From Chloroflexota bacterium (lineage in GTDB: Bacteria > Chloroflexota > Dehalococcoidia > Lucifugimonadales > Lucifugimonadaceae), in the NCBI GenBank assembly GCA_013204545.1, contig JABMNN010000120.1:1-64000 (forward strand): 64,000 bases of DNA, read 5' to 3'. How positions within the stretch are numbered: the first letter of the stretch is position 1; the number at the start of each line of letters is the position of its first letter. Below the pieces are notes generated by a model. The model worked only from the letters and a program-made list of their open reading frames with translations. It searched no databases and was not told the origin of the DNA. This document shows, piece by piece, positions 9,792 to 19,160 of this stretch. Position numbers and translations under genes: made by a program.

Positions 9792-10744
9792 CTCCTCGTT
9801 CGTCAGCACACGCTTTCGTGGGTAGCTCTGAAGCGGTTATCCGAGTCGAAAACGTATCGCGGTGGTTCGGCAACGTGGTTTCGGTAAGCGACGTTTCATT
9901 CGAGATCAAGCCCGGCATTACTGGATTGCTCGGACCGAACGGCGCAGGCAAGACCACTTTGCTGCGCATGATTACAGGGCTTGCTGCTGTTTCTGATGGG
10001 CGGGTGACTGTCTTTGGGGAGACGGTTCGCAATAACTCATCCCTCTATTCTCGCATCGGAGTTATGTCTGAGCATGAGACTGTTTATCAGTTCATGAAGG
10101 GTAGGGATTTCGTAAAGATGATGGGGCAGTTGCGAGGCGTGAAAGATATCGACAATGCAGTCGACAAAGCAATCAATTTAGTTGATCTATCTGACGCTGC
10201 GTATCGGCCGATGGGTACTTACTCTCGCGGAATGCGGCAACGCATGCGTTTGGCGGCGACGCTGGTTCACGAGCCGGATATTTTGCTTCTGGACGAACCG
10301 CTCAACGGTGCCGATCCTCGGCAACGGGAGCATTTTAAAAACCTTCTATTGAGCTATGCGGCTTCGGGTAAAACAGTTGTCCTTTCATCTCATATCCTTG
10401 AGGAAGTCGAACAGCTTGCGGATACGGTGCTTCTGATCGTGAACGGGAAGTTGGCAGCATCGGGCGATTTTCACGCCATAAGGGCTGCACTCAATGACAG
10501 ACCGTATCACGTTCGAGTGATATCCGATTCACCGCGTGATCTGGCATCTGCTCTGGTTAAGCTGAAGTCGGTTGATGCCGTGAACGTCGATCCCGATGGC
10601 GCTATTGTCGTGCAGAGCAGGAACGTACGTGATTTGCAGATCGAGTTACCTCGACTGGCAAAGGCATTGGCGGTTCGAGTGCGGCGGGTTGAGCCATTAG
10701 ACGATTCGCTCGAAAGCGTATTCGGATACTTGGTGGACCGTTAG
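9788..10744 (+). CDS. ABC transporter ATP-binding protein, second copy
   Basis: A 318-residue ATPase. Walker A is GPNGAGKT (residues 49-56), the signature is YSRGMRQR (145-152), Walker B is ILLLDEP (165-171), and the switch His is in LSSH (199-202). The D-loop reads NGADP instead of the usual GLDP, a modest departure. ATG at 9788 is chosen because it sits in the ATGA overlap with the preceding permease; the frame is open back to 9707 inside that gene. A roughly 20-residue extension before the core is not seen in the first ATPase. It is a diverged paralogue of the 7918-8853 gene and pairs most naturally with the permease starting three bases after its stop. Confidence 0.93.
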   Translation: MTPRSSAHAFVGSSEAVIRVENVSRWFGNVVSVSDVSFEIKPGITGLLGPNGAGKTTLLRMITGLAAVSDGRVTVFGETVRNNSSLYSRIGVMSEHETVYQFMKGRDFVKMMGQLRGVKDIDNAVDKAINLVDLSDAAYRPMGTYSRGMRQRMRLAATLVHEPDILLLDEPLNGADPRQREHFKNLLLSYAASGKTVVLSSHILEEVEQLADTVLLIVNGKLAASGDFHAIRAALNDRPYHVRVISDSPRDLASALVKLKSVDAVNVDPDGAIVVQSRNVRDLQIELPRLAKALAVRVRRVEPLDDSLESVFGYLVDR

Positions 10745-10746
10745 CC

Positions 10747-11457
10747 ATGTGGTTTATTTACAAACTCACGCTTCGTCAGCTTTCCGGCCGTTGGCGATTA
10801 TTGATAACTCTCTTGCTGACAGCATTGCCGGTTGTAATGGGTGTCATACGGTCTCTGGTAGAAGATGGTCCGCCTGATGCTGAATTTCAGACCGGTGTAG
10901 TCGGTATGCTGGTTGGCGTGATTATGCCGTTGGTTGTCCTTGCGATAGCGAGTGCAGCGTTTACGAACGAGATCGAAGATCGCACTCTGGCTAATCTGAC
11001 CCTGACTCCTATTCCTCGCTGGAAAATTATCGTGCCAAAACTACTTGGTGCCATTAGCGTTGCTGCTCCAATGATAGCTACGAGCGCCCTGATTGCCGGG
11101 TACTTCATCTATGAGGGCGATGTAAAAGCAATACTTTCCACAACCGTAGGCGCAGTTGTTGGCGTGGTGTTGTACTCGACAGTATTCACATGGGCCGGAA
11201 TTATGACAACACGTGCAATCGGATTTGGTCTTCTTTATGTGTTTCTCTGGGAAGTTATGCTCTCCGGAATCGTGCCTGGAGTTCGGTTCTTAAGCCTTAA
11301 TCATTATTCGGTTTCAGTGATGCGAGCAATTGACGAACGCCGGTTTACGGGTGAGGACATGCTTAGTTCCGGCGTTGCCGTTGGTGCGTCGTTTGGCGTG
11401 TTGGTGATCTTCTTGCTGTTGTCTATTCGCCGGTTACGGCGGATGGACGTACCCTAA
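10747..11457 (+). CDS. ABC-2 type transporter permease subunit, second copy
   Basis: This 236-residue membrane protein has about six hydrophobic segments (near residues 18-36, 50-72, 97-121, 130-152, 156-175 and 203-226), the size and layout of a short ABC-2 permease. A cytoplasmic loop after the second helix carries FTNEIEDRTLANLTLTPI, matching the ABC-2 pattern of an E-x-x-x-x-T-L-x-x-L loop that contacts the ATPase. It starts two bases after the second ATPase stop and is the last gene of the six-gene unit. The next gene is convergent, 54 bases away. No strong terminator hairpin is visible in that gap. Confidence 0.86.
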   Translation: MWFIYKLTLRQLSGRWRLLITLLLTALPVVMGVIRSLVEDGPPDAEFQTGVVGMLVGVIMPLVVLAIASAAFTNEIEDRTLANLTLTPIPRWKIIVPKLLGAISVAAPMIATSALIAGYFIYEGDVKAILSTTVGAVVGVVLYSTVFTWAGIMTTRAIGFGLLYVFLWEVMLSGIVPGVRFLSLNHYSVSVMRAIDERRFTGEDMLSSGVAVGASFGVLVIFLLLSIRRLRRMDVP

Positions 11458-11511
11458 TCGGTGGTAGAACGCCCGGCGAAGTTGGGATTACCAAAAAGAC
11501 TTTGATGACTG

Positions 11512-12909
11512 TTATTGGCCAGCGAGGTTGCTTTCGATCGGGAGGCTGATTTGGAAACAGGTTTTGCCTGGTTCGGATAATACGGTGATATTTCCACTGT
11601 GCTTGTGAACGATGATGTTGTAGGTGATATCGAGTCCGAGTCCGGTGCCTTTGCCGGGTTCCTTGGTTGTGAAGAACGAATCGAAAATCTTGTGCTGGAT
11701 TTCTTCGGGAATACCCGGTCCGTTATCTTCAAGTTCCACAATTACATCTGTATCCGAACTATAGATTCTTACGGCTAGCTCACCGTATCCATTCATCGCG
11801 TCGATGGCGTTGTCAATGATGTTGGTCCAAACCTGATTTAATTCGCTGCCGTACGCTTGAATCATGGGCACGTTGTCGGCGTATTCCCTATGAACTGTTA
11901 CGCCCTGTTTGAGCTTGCCGCGGAGCATAAGAAGGCTGCTGTCGACTCCCTCGAATACATTGATTGTTTGAACTGGCGCTTGGTCGAGGAACGAGTAGGT
12001 TTTTAGCGAGCCTACGATATTTGAAATTTGACCTGATGCTTGGCCTATTTCGGCGAGTAATCCGTTGACTCCAGCCGACTTGCTGGCGAGTATCGCAACT
12101 GCCGGGGCGGTTTCATTACCATAGGTCTGTACGAGTGAATTGAGTTTAGAAATGTTGAACCCGGCGTTTACGAGATCGGGCCCTAATTGCCAGGCGTCTT
12201 CGATATTTCTAACTTCGAGCCAGTTCTGCAGCTCATATTCAAGATCACTACGGTCAAGTGGATCGATTTCGGGTGGAGCGATGGCTGTTTCGGCTGTTTC
12301 GGCCAATAGGGATGCGAGAGAGTCTTGTTGCTTAGACGATAAGACGAATCCGGCTATGTCGCGCTGAGATTGAGCGTACGACTCTATTAACGAGGCAAGT
12401 TGTGCTGCTCCGCGCTTCACTGCTGCTGCTGGATTATTTAGTTCGTGCGCCACTCCGGCGGTGAGCGTGCCGAGTTGCGCCATGCGTTCGCTTTGGCGAA
12501 GGAGTCCTTCGGTTGAGCGCATACGAGCCACTACGATATCGAACATTGCTCGGGCAAAAGATGAGCTGTTATCAAGAAGGTCATCGAATGTCGCTTTCTT
12601 GATTGCTATCAAAGAAGTGGACGAACCGGCTCTGGCTCCAGCCATACGTGGTGATTCGTCGAGAAGGGCGATTTCACCCACGACGTCCCCGGCAGTGAGG
12701 ATGTTGAGCAGTACTTGACGCTCCTTTGAGACTTTTAAAATTTCTATGTTGCCGGAAGCGATCACGTATGCGATATCACCGTGATCCCCTTCCTCGAAAA
12801 GCATTTCGCCTTTGCCGAGTTGTTGGAGAGTGACTGCATCTGCTAGGTCCTGTAGATCTTTTTCGGGTAGATCTGCGAAGAGCGGGACGTTTTTCAGCTT
12901 GTCTTTCAT
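11512..12909 (-). CDS. Cyclic-nucleotide-binding-domain histidine kinase
   Basis: A 465-residue soluble kinase. Residues 1-130 form a CRP-like cNMP-binding domain with the phosphate-binding-cassette pattern [16 protein letters not shown]. The HisKA box is [12 protein letters not shown] (about 152-163). A long helical insert follows, then the ATPase domain with N box [11 protein letters not shown]1 DNGPGI, F box FDSFFTTK and G2 GTGLGL. There is no membrane segment, so it senses from the cytoplasm. Its ATG overlaps the stop of the upstream flavoprotein gene by one base (TAATG), indicating translational coupling. The partner carries a receiver domain, so phosphotransfer between the two proteins is the obvious inference. 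The ligand of the sensor domain (cAMP, cGMP or none) is not readable here. Confidence 0.92.
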   Translation of the reverse strand: MKDKLKNVPLFADLPEKDLQDLADAVTLQQLGKGEMLFEEGDHGDIAYVIASGNIEILKVSKERQVLLNILTAGDVVGEIALLDESPRMAGARAGSSTSLIAIKKATFDDLLDNSSSFARAMFDIVVARMRSTEGLLRQSERMAQLGTLTAGVAHELNNPAAAVKRGAAQLASLIESYAQSQRDIAGFVLSSKQQDSLASLLAETAETAIAPPEIDPLDRSDLEYELQNWLEVRNIEDAWQLGPDLVNAGFNISKLNSLVQTYGNETAPAVAILASKSAGVNGLLAEIGQASGQISNIVGSLKTYSFLDQAPVQTINVFEGVDSSLLMLRGKLKQGVTVHREYADNVPMIQAYGSELNQVWTNIIDNAIDAMNGYGELAVRIYSSDTDVIVELEDNGPGIPEEIQHKIFDSFFTTKEPGKGTGLGLDITYNIIVHKHSGNITVLSEPGKTCFQISLPIESNLAGQ

Positions 12910-14567
12910 TAGACTAAACTCAGGTACTGGTGGACGAAACTGACACTGAGAGCGCCCTGCCCAACAGCAGTGGCGACTCGTTTCACTGTGCCGTGCTGGA
13001 CATCGCCTGCAGCGAATATTCCGGGCACGCTGGTTTCTGTCATATAGGGATCGCGCTCGAGAGGGAAGTTGACTCCGGCGACGGCTATATCGACCCCCGT
13101 AAGGATGAATCCCGCATCGTTTGTAGCAACAAGGTCGGCGACTAGCTCAGAGTGGGGAGCTGCTCCGATGAATATGAACATTGCCGCGGCATGTAGCTTT
13201 TCGATTGCATTGGAATTCTTATTTCGAAGGTCGACGCCTTCAAGCGAGGTTTCGCCGTAGACCTTTGTGACTTCAGAACTGAATAAAACTTCGATGTTTG
13301 GAGTTCCTGCGATCTGGTCGATCAGGTATTTCGACATCGTGGCTTCGAGCGATTCTGCTCGAACGATCATCGTTACTTTGCTGGCGAATTGAGAGAACAG
13401 CATTGCCCCTTGGCCGGCCGAGTTTGCGCCACCAATTACGAACACCGGTTGGTCGCGATAGAACGCTGCCTCGGTGTTAGCTGCTCCATAGTAAATTCCG
13501 GCTCCGGTGAGTCGATCTACGCCTTCGACATCGAGTTTCCGAGTGGTCATTCCTGTTGCTATCACGACCGCGCGACATTGAAGTTCCGCTCCGTTAGATA
13601 GCTCAACTATTTTGTATTGGTATTCAGACCTCACATGAACAGCATCGGCTGCGGTCAGGATTTCAGCGCCGAGGCGCCGAGCTTGTGTGGAGGCGCGGCG
13701 AGCGAGATCGGTTCCGCTGAGGCCATTAGGGAAGCCGAGGTAATTTTCGATTCGTGAGCTAGATCCTGCTTGTCCACCGGTCGCCGCCTTTTCGATCATT
13801 GCAGTGCGCAAGCCTTCCGAAGCTCCGTACACAGCCGCACCGAGTCCTGCAGGTCCTCCGCCAATAATAACAAGATCGTAGAAGGGGTGATCGGCTACGG
13901 TTTGGAGTCCGACTTTCTCCGCGAGGGCGCGTGTGTCGGGTTTAATAAGATGTGTGCCGTCTGGGAAGAACACAATAGGGATGTCGTGACCTTCGCCGTC
14001 GCCGTTGATTTTTTCTACGGCTGCGAGAGCTTTTTCATCACGTTCGATGTCCATCCATTGGTATGGGATTTGGTGGCGAGCGAGGAAGTCTTTTACATCA
14101 TGAGATTGGGACGACCAAAGTGCGCCAGCTACTCGGATGCCGTCGTATTCGACAGGGGCAGTTGCTTCCCAGTCGGCGAGCAGATCGTCGAGAACCGGGT
14201 ATAAATGGGTTTCCGGTGGATCCCACGGCTTCATCAGGTAATGATCGAGTCCGACCGAGTTGATGCAAGATATTGCCGCTTCTGTGTCGGCGTAGGCGGT
14301 AAGTAGGACTTTCTTGGCAGTGGGGTAGATCTTCCGAGCTTCAGCAAGAAATTCGGTACCTGTCATGCCGGGCATGCGTTGATCGGCAAGAAATAGTGCG
14401 ACTAGATCTCCGCGTTCTTCTAAGCGTTTCAGCAGGTCAAGAGCGGCTGCACCCGAACCTGCTTTTACTATTCGGTATTTACCACCGTAGTAACTTCGGA
14501 GGTCACGCTCCACGGCGTTAAGGACTTGCGGTTCGTCGTCAACACATATGATGGTCGATGCGGGCAT
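12909..14567 (-). CDS. Receiver domain fused to thioredoxin-reductase-like FAD/NAD(P) oxidoreductase
   Basis: A 552-residue fusion. Residues 1-130 form a response-regulator receiver: acidic pair D10-D11, phospho-acceptor D62 in LADQRMPGMTG, K113 in MKPW. Residues about 140-225 resemble a thioredoxin/glutaredoxin-like fold, but the redox site is replaced by WSSQSH. From 230 onward is a TrxB-like flavoprotein: FAD motif GGGPAG (236-241), GGQAG, an NAD(P)-site GGANSAGQGA, and a C-terminal GIFAAGDV. The CxxC of true thioredoxin reductases is absent; that region reads GAGIYYGAANTEA. It is thus probably an NAD(P)H-linked flavoprotein under phosphorylation control, not a disulfide reductase. It is first in an operon with the cNMP-binding kinase. 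The electron acceptor is unknown. Confidence 0.9.
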   Translation of the reverse strand: MPASTIICVDDEPQVLNAVERDLRSYYGGKYRIVKAGSGAAALDLLKRLEERGDLVALFLADQRMPGMTGTEFLAEARKIYPTAKKVLLTAYADTEAAISCINSVGLDHYLMKPWDPPETHLYPVLDDLLADWEATAPVEYDGIRVAGALWSSQSHDVKDFLARHQIPYQWMDIERDEKALAAVEKINGDGEGHDIPIVFFPDGTHLIKPDTRALAEKVGLQTVADHPFYDLVIIGGGPAGLGAAVYGASEGLRTAMIEKAATGGQAGSSSRIENYLGFPNGLSGTDLARRASTQARRLGAEILTAADAVHVRSEYQYKIVELSNGAELQCRAVVIATGMTTRKLDVEGVDRLTGAGIYYGAANTEAAFYRDQPVFVIGGANSAGQGAMLFSQFASKVTMIVRAESLEATMSKYLIDQIAGTPNIEVLFSSEVTKVYGETSLEGVDLRNKNSNAIEKLHAAAMFIFIGAAPHSELVADLVATNDAGFILTGVDIAVAGVNFPLERDPYMTETSVPGIFAAGDVQHGTVKRVATAVGQGALSVSFVHQYLSLV

Positions 14568-14860
14568 TAAGTGAACTTACCTGACTGCGTACTATGAGAC
14601 CGTTGTTGAGCTAGTGGTTGGTTGAATTACTCCGGCTGCGGAGGTCGGCACGGACGTCGGATCAATGATTTTTGTATTGTATGAGAAACAGAAATGTGCG
14701 ACGTCTGGAAGTTAAGTTCTGTACTTGTGTTAAGAATTATGAAACACGCTGCATTTACCCACGCAAACCTGTATGCGGTTTGGGTTTGAACTTTCGGGAT
14801 TGCACTTTTGACCGGTCATTGAGCTTAGAACATTGTTTGTCCATACGCGTACTAATCAGT
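14568..14860. other. Intergenic gap, probable promoter of the flavoprotein-kinase operon
   Basis: These 293 bases separate two minus-strand genes, so they should hold the end of the phosphoesterase transcript and the promoter of the operon starting at 14567. A perfect 10-bp palindrome, TGACCGGTCA, lies at 14809-14818 and could be an operator. No terminator with a U-run was found. An open stretch on the plus strand shows no recognisable protein and is not called. Confidence 0.3.
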
Positions 14861-15694
14861 TTAGAGGGCGTGATATCTATGTTCGATACCAGTATTGCTT
14901 ACTTCTACTACTCGGAAGCCAGATGGATCGTTTCCGAGCGGGTATCCGACTGGTCCTGATGCAACGACTTCTATTCCGTTCTCTGTAGCGTAGTTATTTC
15001 GATGCCAGTGCCCAGCGAAGTTAGCTTTTATTCCGTGATCGGCAGCAATTTCGAGCAGAGGTGTACGGTATTTTTTCTTGATAGACCACGGATTGTCAGC
15101 TTCATCGGCCGATACTACGAAGAGCGGGTGATGACTGAAAAGAACGATCCGATTGGCATTCTGTTGACCAGCAATTATCGCTTCAGCTTCAACGAACGCT
15201 AGCTGAGCTTTGGCTTCCTCAGCCATGGTCTTCGGTGAAGTAAGCACTGTGGAATTGATTACGATAAATCGAACATCTTGATGAGAAAATGCGTAGTAAT
15301 CGGGTCCGAAATTCTTTCGATACTGATCGATGTATTTTTGTTCGGGAGTGTTGTGATCGAATGCAACATCGTGATTGCCTGGCACCCAATGGAGGGCGAT
15401 TGAATCGTCGAGTTTGTCAGAAATTCGTATGACTTCGTCTAGCTGCTCCTCGTCATCGACATCATTGATCATGTCACCGCATATGACCACGAAGGCAGGT
15501 TTCAACCAGTTGGTGTGTTCGATTGCGCGGGTGAAAAGAGCGGTTTCGGGCGCAAAGCCAGTAATTAATTCCGCTTTGCGTATGATTAATCCGCGCTCAG
15601 CGAAGGCGGCAATTTCTTCATCAGGTTTGCCGCTAGACGCCGCAAACAGACCGAACTGTGGATCGGCTAGTTGAACGAAAGTGAAGTCACTCAT
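14861..15694 (-). CDS. Calcineurin-like metallophosphoesterase (CSTP1/CPPED1-like)
   Basis: A 277-residue enzyme with all five metallophosphoesterase blocks in order: LADPQFG near the N-terminus (D metal ligand), GDMIND (residues about 72-77), GNHDVAFD (about 106-113), FSHHPLF, and GHWHRNN near 225. The DPQFG form of block I is characteristic of the CSTP1/CPPED1 branch, whose members act as protein or small-molecule phosphatases. There is no signal peptide, so it is cytoplasmic. ATG at 15694 is the first start. It stands alone on the minus strand, with 293 bases before the flavoprotein gene. Substrate unknown. Confidence 0.88.
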   Translation of the reverse strand: MSDFTFVQLADPQFGLFAASSGKPDEEIAAFAERGLIIRKAELITGFAPETALFTRAIEHTNWLKPAFVVICGDMINDVDDEEQLDEVIRISDKLDDSIALHWVPGNHDVAFDHNTPEQKYIDQYRKNFGPDYYAFSHQDVRFIVINSTVLTSPKTMAEEAKAQLAFVEAEAIIAGQQNANRIVLFSHHPLFVVSADEADNPWSIKKKYRTPLLEIAADHGIKANFAGHWHRNNYATENGIEVVASGPVGYPLGNDPSGFRVVEVSNTGIEHRYHAL

Positions 15695-15878
15695 CTGAAG
15701 AACTTGTTACCTCTTCGTACGAAATTCCAAAGTTATGGGAACCGTAGAACAATCGAATTACAGCCCATCTAACGAGCTGAAACCCGTTGCAGTGCAGGAT
15801 ACATTCTTGGCGCACAATATATAACGCTCAGCGCATGTATTAGGTCAGATGCGAGTTAATTTACTAAGGCGCGCGCAG

Positions 15879-16463
15879 TTAGCCATTTCGACCAAGAAGT
15901 CCGAGCAGGTGGGTTTGCGGGTTGCTAGTGCTACGTTTTGTTGGTGTTTTGAATGCACTACGGTATGCCTCATTATCGGCGATTTCCTGACCAAGCGGCA
16001 TGCACATTTTCACAAGGTATTCGTCGAGCATAGCATCTTGATTTGATCCGACTGCGATGTCCCAGCCGTGGATGAGCGTGTCGAGGAACAGTTCCTTTGC
16101 GTAGTCGGCTCCGCTGACTGGGCCTGATGAGATCTGGCAAGTTCGAGTCATAGCGTCAGGTTCAGCAAGTATCGCTTTTACATCGTTGGCTGTTCGTGTG
16201 TAGACGCCAGCGGGGTCGTCTCCAACTAGGTCGCCTTCGAATTCGTTGCCGACTTCGGCGATTGTTCGACCGCTGAACAGAGCGATCATCCAGACGTTTT
16301 CGTAGACGATGTGGTTTACCACAGCTTTCACATCCCAATCGGAGCAGGGGGTGTCGTTGCCCCATGCGTCATCAGGTACGTTTTTGACGAAATTGATGGA
16401 CGAATCGAGTGAGCGTATGTAGCAATCGGAAATTACGTTGGGGTCCATTGCGGAGTCTGACAT
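15879..16463 (-). CDS. TIGR03086-type DinB/maleylpyruvate-isomerase-like metal-binding protein
   Basis: A 194-residue four-helix protein. The helix after SDWDVKAVVNHIVYEN supplies the first His of the DinB-like metal site, and LFLDTLIHGWDIAVG supplies a second His/Asp pair near residue 135. This is the pattern of the TIGR03086 group within the mycothiol-dependent maleylpyruvate isomerase N-terminal/DinB superfamily. Such proteins are predicted thiol-dependent transferases, but few have known reactions. It has ATG at 16463 and its own transcription unit, divergent from the bicupin gene about 260 bases away. No other mycothiol gene is seen in the window, so the cofactor is open. Confidence 0.82.
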   Translation of the reverse strand: MSDSAMDPNVISDCYIRSLDSSINFVKNVPDDAWGNDTPCSDWDVKAVVNHIVYENVWMIALFSGRTIAEVGNEFEGDLVGDDPAGVYTRTANDVKAILAEPDAMTRTCQISSGPVSGADYAKELFLDTLIHGWDIAVGSNQDAMLDEYLVKMCMPLGQEIADNEAYRSAFKTPTKRSTSNPQTHLLGLLGRNG

Positions 16464-16720
16464 TGATGTTCCTTAGATCGTTTTGGGAGTGGGTTCGACA
16501 TGTTGATAGGAGCATGCGAAATCAGGTTTATCGGGTTATATCACAGCGTTGGATGCGACTACGTCTCGAACGATTCTGCGTTGGTTGTTGATTAGAATTT
16601 ACCTGCGTTGTTCGGCATTGGTTGGCGTTGTCGGGTTGATGACCTTCTCGTGTTCAACGTGTAGAGTCACGCCTCGAAGCCAAATTACGTTTGCGACCCA
16701 AATATGAACCCGGGATAAAA

Positions 16721-17542
16721 ATGATTCAGACCAACCAAACGCATATCGACTATTCCGAACTTATGGACGAGATCGGTCAACCTCCCGAGGTGCTTGCAAA
16801 GCTGAAGGAGGATGGCGATTACACAGGTTTGACGAAATCGGTGAAGACGATTCTCGATGGACGTAATCGGGCCGCTGCTATTTCGTCGCCAGCTGGTGCG
16901 CCTTCGGATCCTCATTTGCATGCAGATTTTCATGAGTGGTGGATCGTCATGAAGGGCGAGGTTTCTTACGATATCGGTGAGTACGAGCAGGTTGTTGCGA
17001 GTTTTGGCGACATCGTGATTGCTCCGTGCGGATATCGCCACGACATTAAGCCGTGGAAGGGCGATCAGTGCGTGCGTATGGTCGTTGGTATGAACGATTC
17101 CAATCACGATTTGAAGGGATTGCCTCACCCGCGTACGTTGCCGATTCCCGACGATTGGCAGCCGCCAAATATGATTCACACTCGGTTGGAGTGGATGATC
17201 GAACGGCACGGCTTAGAAGAGAACTGGGGCGAAGAGGTTGTGCTTGATCAGCGCAATAGGGTGAACATCATTCACACTCTGCCAGGGTCGGCTAACAGGC
17301 CGCACTGGCACCCGGATATGGATGAGTGGTGGTTCGTTGCTAAGGGCGAGATCGAGTGGCAGGTTGGGAACGATGATGCGTTTGTGGCAAAGCGTGGCGA
17401 TCTTGTGTTTGTCGAGGCGGGTAGGGCGCATTCGATTCGAACGGTTGGCGATGATAGTTCGATTCGGTACGCGGTGACATCACCTGATGTTATTCATTAC
17501 TTTTTGGACGACCCTGACGCACCGAGGCCGCCTAAGGACTAA
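16721..17542 (+). CDS. Bicupin (two-cupin-domain) protein, dioxygenase-like
   Basis: A 273-residue protein with two complete cupin domains. In the first, the metal ligands are H65, H67 and E72 (in PHLHADFHE) with H107 in GYRHD; in the second, H195, H197 and E202 (in PHWHPDMDE) with H237 in GRAHS. The two halves are clearly related to each other (EWWxVxKGE in both), so an internal duplication produced it. Keeping both His3-Glu sites suggests a metalloenzyme of the gentisate/hydroxyanthranilate dioxygenase kind or a sugar isomerase-like protein; the exact reaction is not readable. I chose ATG at 16721 (GGGATAAAA just upstream) over TTG at 16691, which would add ten unconserved-looking residues. 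It is monocistronic and convergent with the next gene. Confidence 0.85.
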   Translation: MIQTNQTHIDYSELMDEIGQPPEVLAKLKEDGDYTGLTKSVKTILDGRNRAAAISSPAGAPSDPHLHADFHEWWIVMKGEVSYDIGEYEQVVASFGDIVIAPCGYRHDIKPWKGDQCVRMVVGMNDSNHDLKGLPHPRTLPIPDDWQPPNMIHTRLEWMIERHGLEENWGEEVVLDQRNRVNIIHTLPGSANRPHWHPDMDEWWFVAKGEIEWQVGNDDAFVAKRGDLVFVEAGRAHSIRTVGDDSSIRYAVTSPDVIHYFLDDPDAPRPPKD

Positions 17543-17707
17543 AGGCATTAGGGGGCGACGATCGGTTCGATGTTGGTGGATATTGGGATGCACTCATCTT
17601 CACACAGACCCTCTCCATTGGAGCGCTCACCTCGTTGAAACCTCGGCAATAACTCTCACGTCACGAGCTCCAAAATCGCAAGGAGTTTTCTGTGTTTTAA
17701 CTGCTAC

Positions 17708-18994
17708 TTACCAGAGTTGTATGGAGTCTTTAAAGAGTTGGGTTAGTTCTTCGGCTCCGGTTGGGCGTGGGGCGAGTTTGGTTACTCGGTGTTGGGGGAG
17801 CGTGCCTTCTACTAGCGCGGGGACATCATCGACGGTGTAGCCGACGCCGCCGAGTCCGTTGGGGACTCCGATTTGCTTCAGGATGTATATGAGGCGTTCT
17901 GCTACAAGGTCGCCGGCGTCTTCGGGTCCTGCTCCGGTTACATCGGCTCCTAGAAGTTGTGCGGCGCGCATGTGTCGCTGTGGGTTGGATGAAGCGGTGT
18001 AGCGGAAAACGGCCGGGGCGTTCAGGATTACTGCCATTCCGTGTGGAACGATCGCTTTTCCTTCTGGATAACCTTTAGGTCGGTAGGATTTCACGAGTCC
18101 TGAAACCGGGTACGACATGCCGTGAGGAAGATGGACTCCGGCGTTTCCGAAGCCCACTCCAGCGAATGTAGCTGCCATTGCCATATTGTTTCGGGCGTCC
18201 ATATCTTCGGAATCGAGAACTGCGGGGAGAATGCTTTTCCCAACCATTTCGAGTGCCGCCAGCGCCCAGACATCGCTGATCGGATTTGATCCCTGATAGG
18301 CGGGTCGGTATGCGGGCGATGATGGTGCTTCGCGCTGTGAAAAGGGCATGGCGGTGTACGACTCGATGCCGTGACAGAGCACGTCGAATCCGCTACAGGC
18401 TGCGACCATTTTGGGTAGTGAACGGGTGTTTTCAGGATCGACTAAGCCAACATCGGGTCGAAGCGAGCGATGGGCGATTCCGGTCTTTGCTCCAAGCTCT
18501 TCGTAGTCAAATATGGCGACTCCTGTTGTTTCGCTTCCGGTTCCGGCTGTTGTGGGGACTGCAACAAGTGGTTTGAGATCGCCGGGAACAGGTGTGCCTT
18601 TTCCAATCGGGGCATTTACGTATTCGAGAAAATCGGCGGGGTAGGTTGAGTAAAGATTTGCCGCTTTGGCCGTATCGATGCTGGAGCCGCCACCCACTGG
18701 GAGGAAGCCGTCAAAATTACCGTCTACGGCGAACTGGATAGCTTCTTTCAGAGAGGAATCGGTTGGTTCGATGCTGACTTGATCGAAGATGGCGAAATCA
18801 ATATTTGCCTTCTTTAGCGAGTCGATTGCAACACGTACAGCTTGGCTAGATGCCAGTCGCTGATCGGTTACAACTAGTACTCGTGTGGCTCCGAGACGAG
18901 CCAATTCATAACCTGCTTCGCTCGTAATTCCGGGGCCGAATTTAATCGACGAGGTATCAATAGAGAAGGCAGTTTCAGTAGTGGTGCTTGTCAT
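17708..18994 (-). CDS. Hydroxyacid-oxoacid transhydrogenase (HOT, iron-type alcohol dehydrogenase family)
   Basis: A 428-residue group III alcohol dehydrogenase that follows the HOT/ADHFE1 branch closely. Motifs include SIEPTDSSLKEAI (about residue 75), the nucleotide motif GGGSSIDTAKAANLY (about 100), PTTAGTGSETTGVAIFDYE (two short neighbouring blocks), RPAYQGSNPISD, and metal-site histidines in CHGIESY and GVHLPHGMSYP. HOT couples oxidation of 4-hydroxybutyrate to succinate semialdehyde with reduction of 2-oxoglutarate to 2-hydroxyglutarate. The family match is strong over the full length. It lies divergent from a GguC-type gene, 166 bases apart, so the two may share control in hydroxy-/oxo-acid catabolism, which is an inference. 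Confidence 0.9.
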   Translation of the reverse strand: MTSTTTETAFSIDTSSIKFGPGITSEAGYELARLGATRVLVVTDQRLASSQAVRVAIDSLKKANIDFAIFDQVSIEPTDSSLKEAIQFAVDGNFDGFLPVGGGSSIDTAKAANLYSTYPADFLEYVNAPIGKGTPVPGDLKPLVAVPTTAGTGSETTGVAIFDYEELGAKTGIAHRSLRPDVGLVDPENTRSLPKMVAACSGFDVLCHGIESYTAMPFSQREAPSSPAYRPAYQGSNPISDVWALAALEMVGKSILPAVLDSEDMDARNNMAMAATFAGVGFGNAGVHLPHGMSYPVSGLVKSYRPKGYPEGKAIVPHGMAVILNAPAVFRYTASSNPQRHMRAAQLLGADVTGAGPEDAGDLVAERLIYILKQIGVPNGLGGVGYTVDDVPALVEGTLPQHRVTKLAPRPTGAEELTQLFKDSIQLW

Positions 18995-19160
18995 GTGTTG
19001 GAAGTGGAATCAGGAACAGATAGTAGGTGGTTTATTCTTGGGTCGAAACTGAAGGATATCGGAATAACCCATATGACCAAAACCATCAAATGGCGTACTA
19101 TCTGGATTACATGTTTCCAGTCCATCGAGTCTAATTCGAGAAGTGAGTTAAGAGAGCAGT

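Noticed and set aside
14672-14959. 95-codon plus-strand open frame in the gap before the phosphoesterase
   Set aside because: No ribosome site, no recognisable product, and its end overlaps the phosphoesterase gene.
17666-17689. Possible terminator after the bicupin gene (AGCTCC/GGAGTT then TT)
   Set aside because: The stem needs a G-U pair, has a 10-base loop and is followed by a short interrupted T-run; too weak to call.
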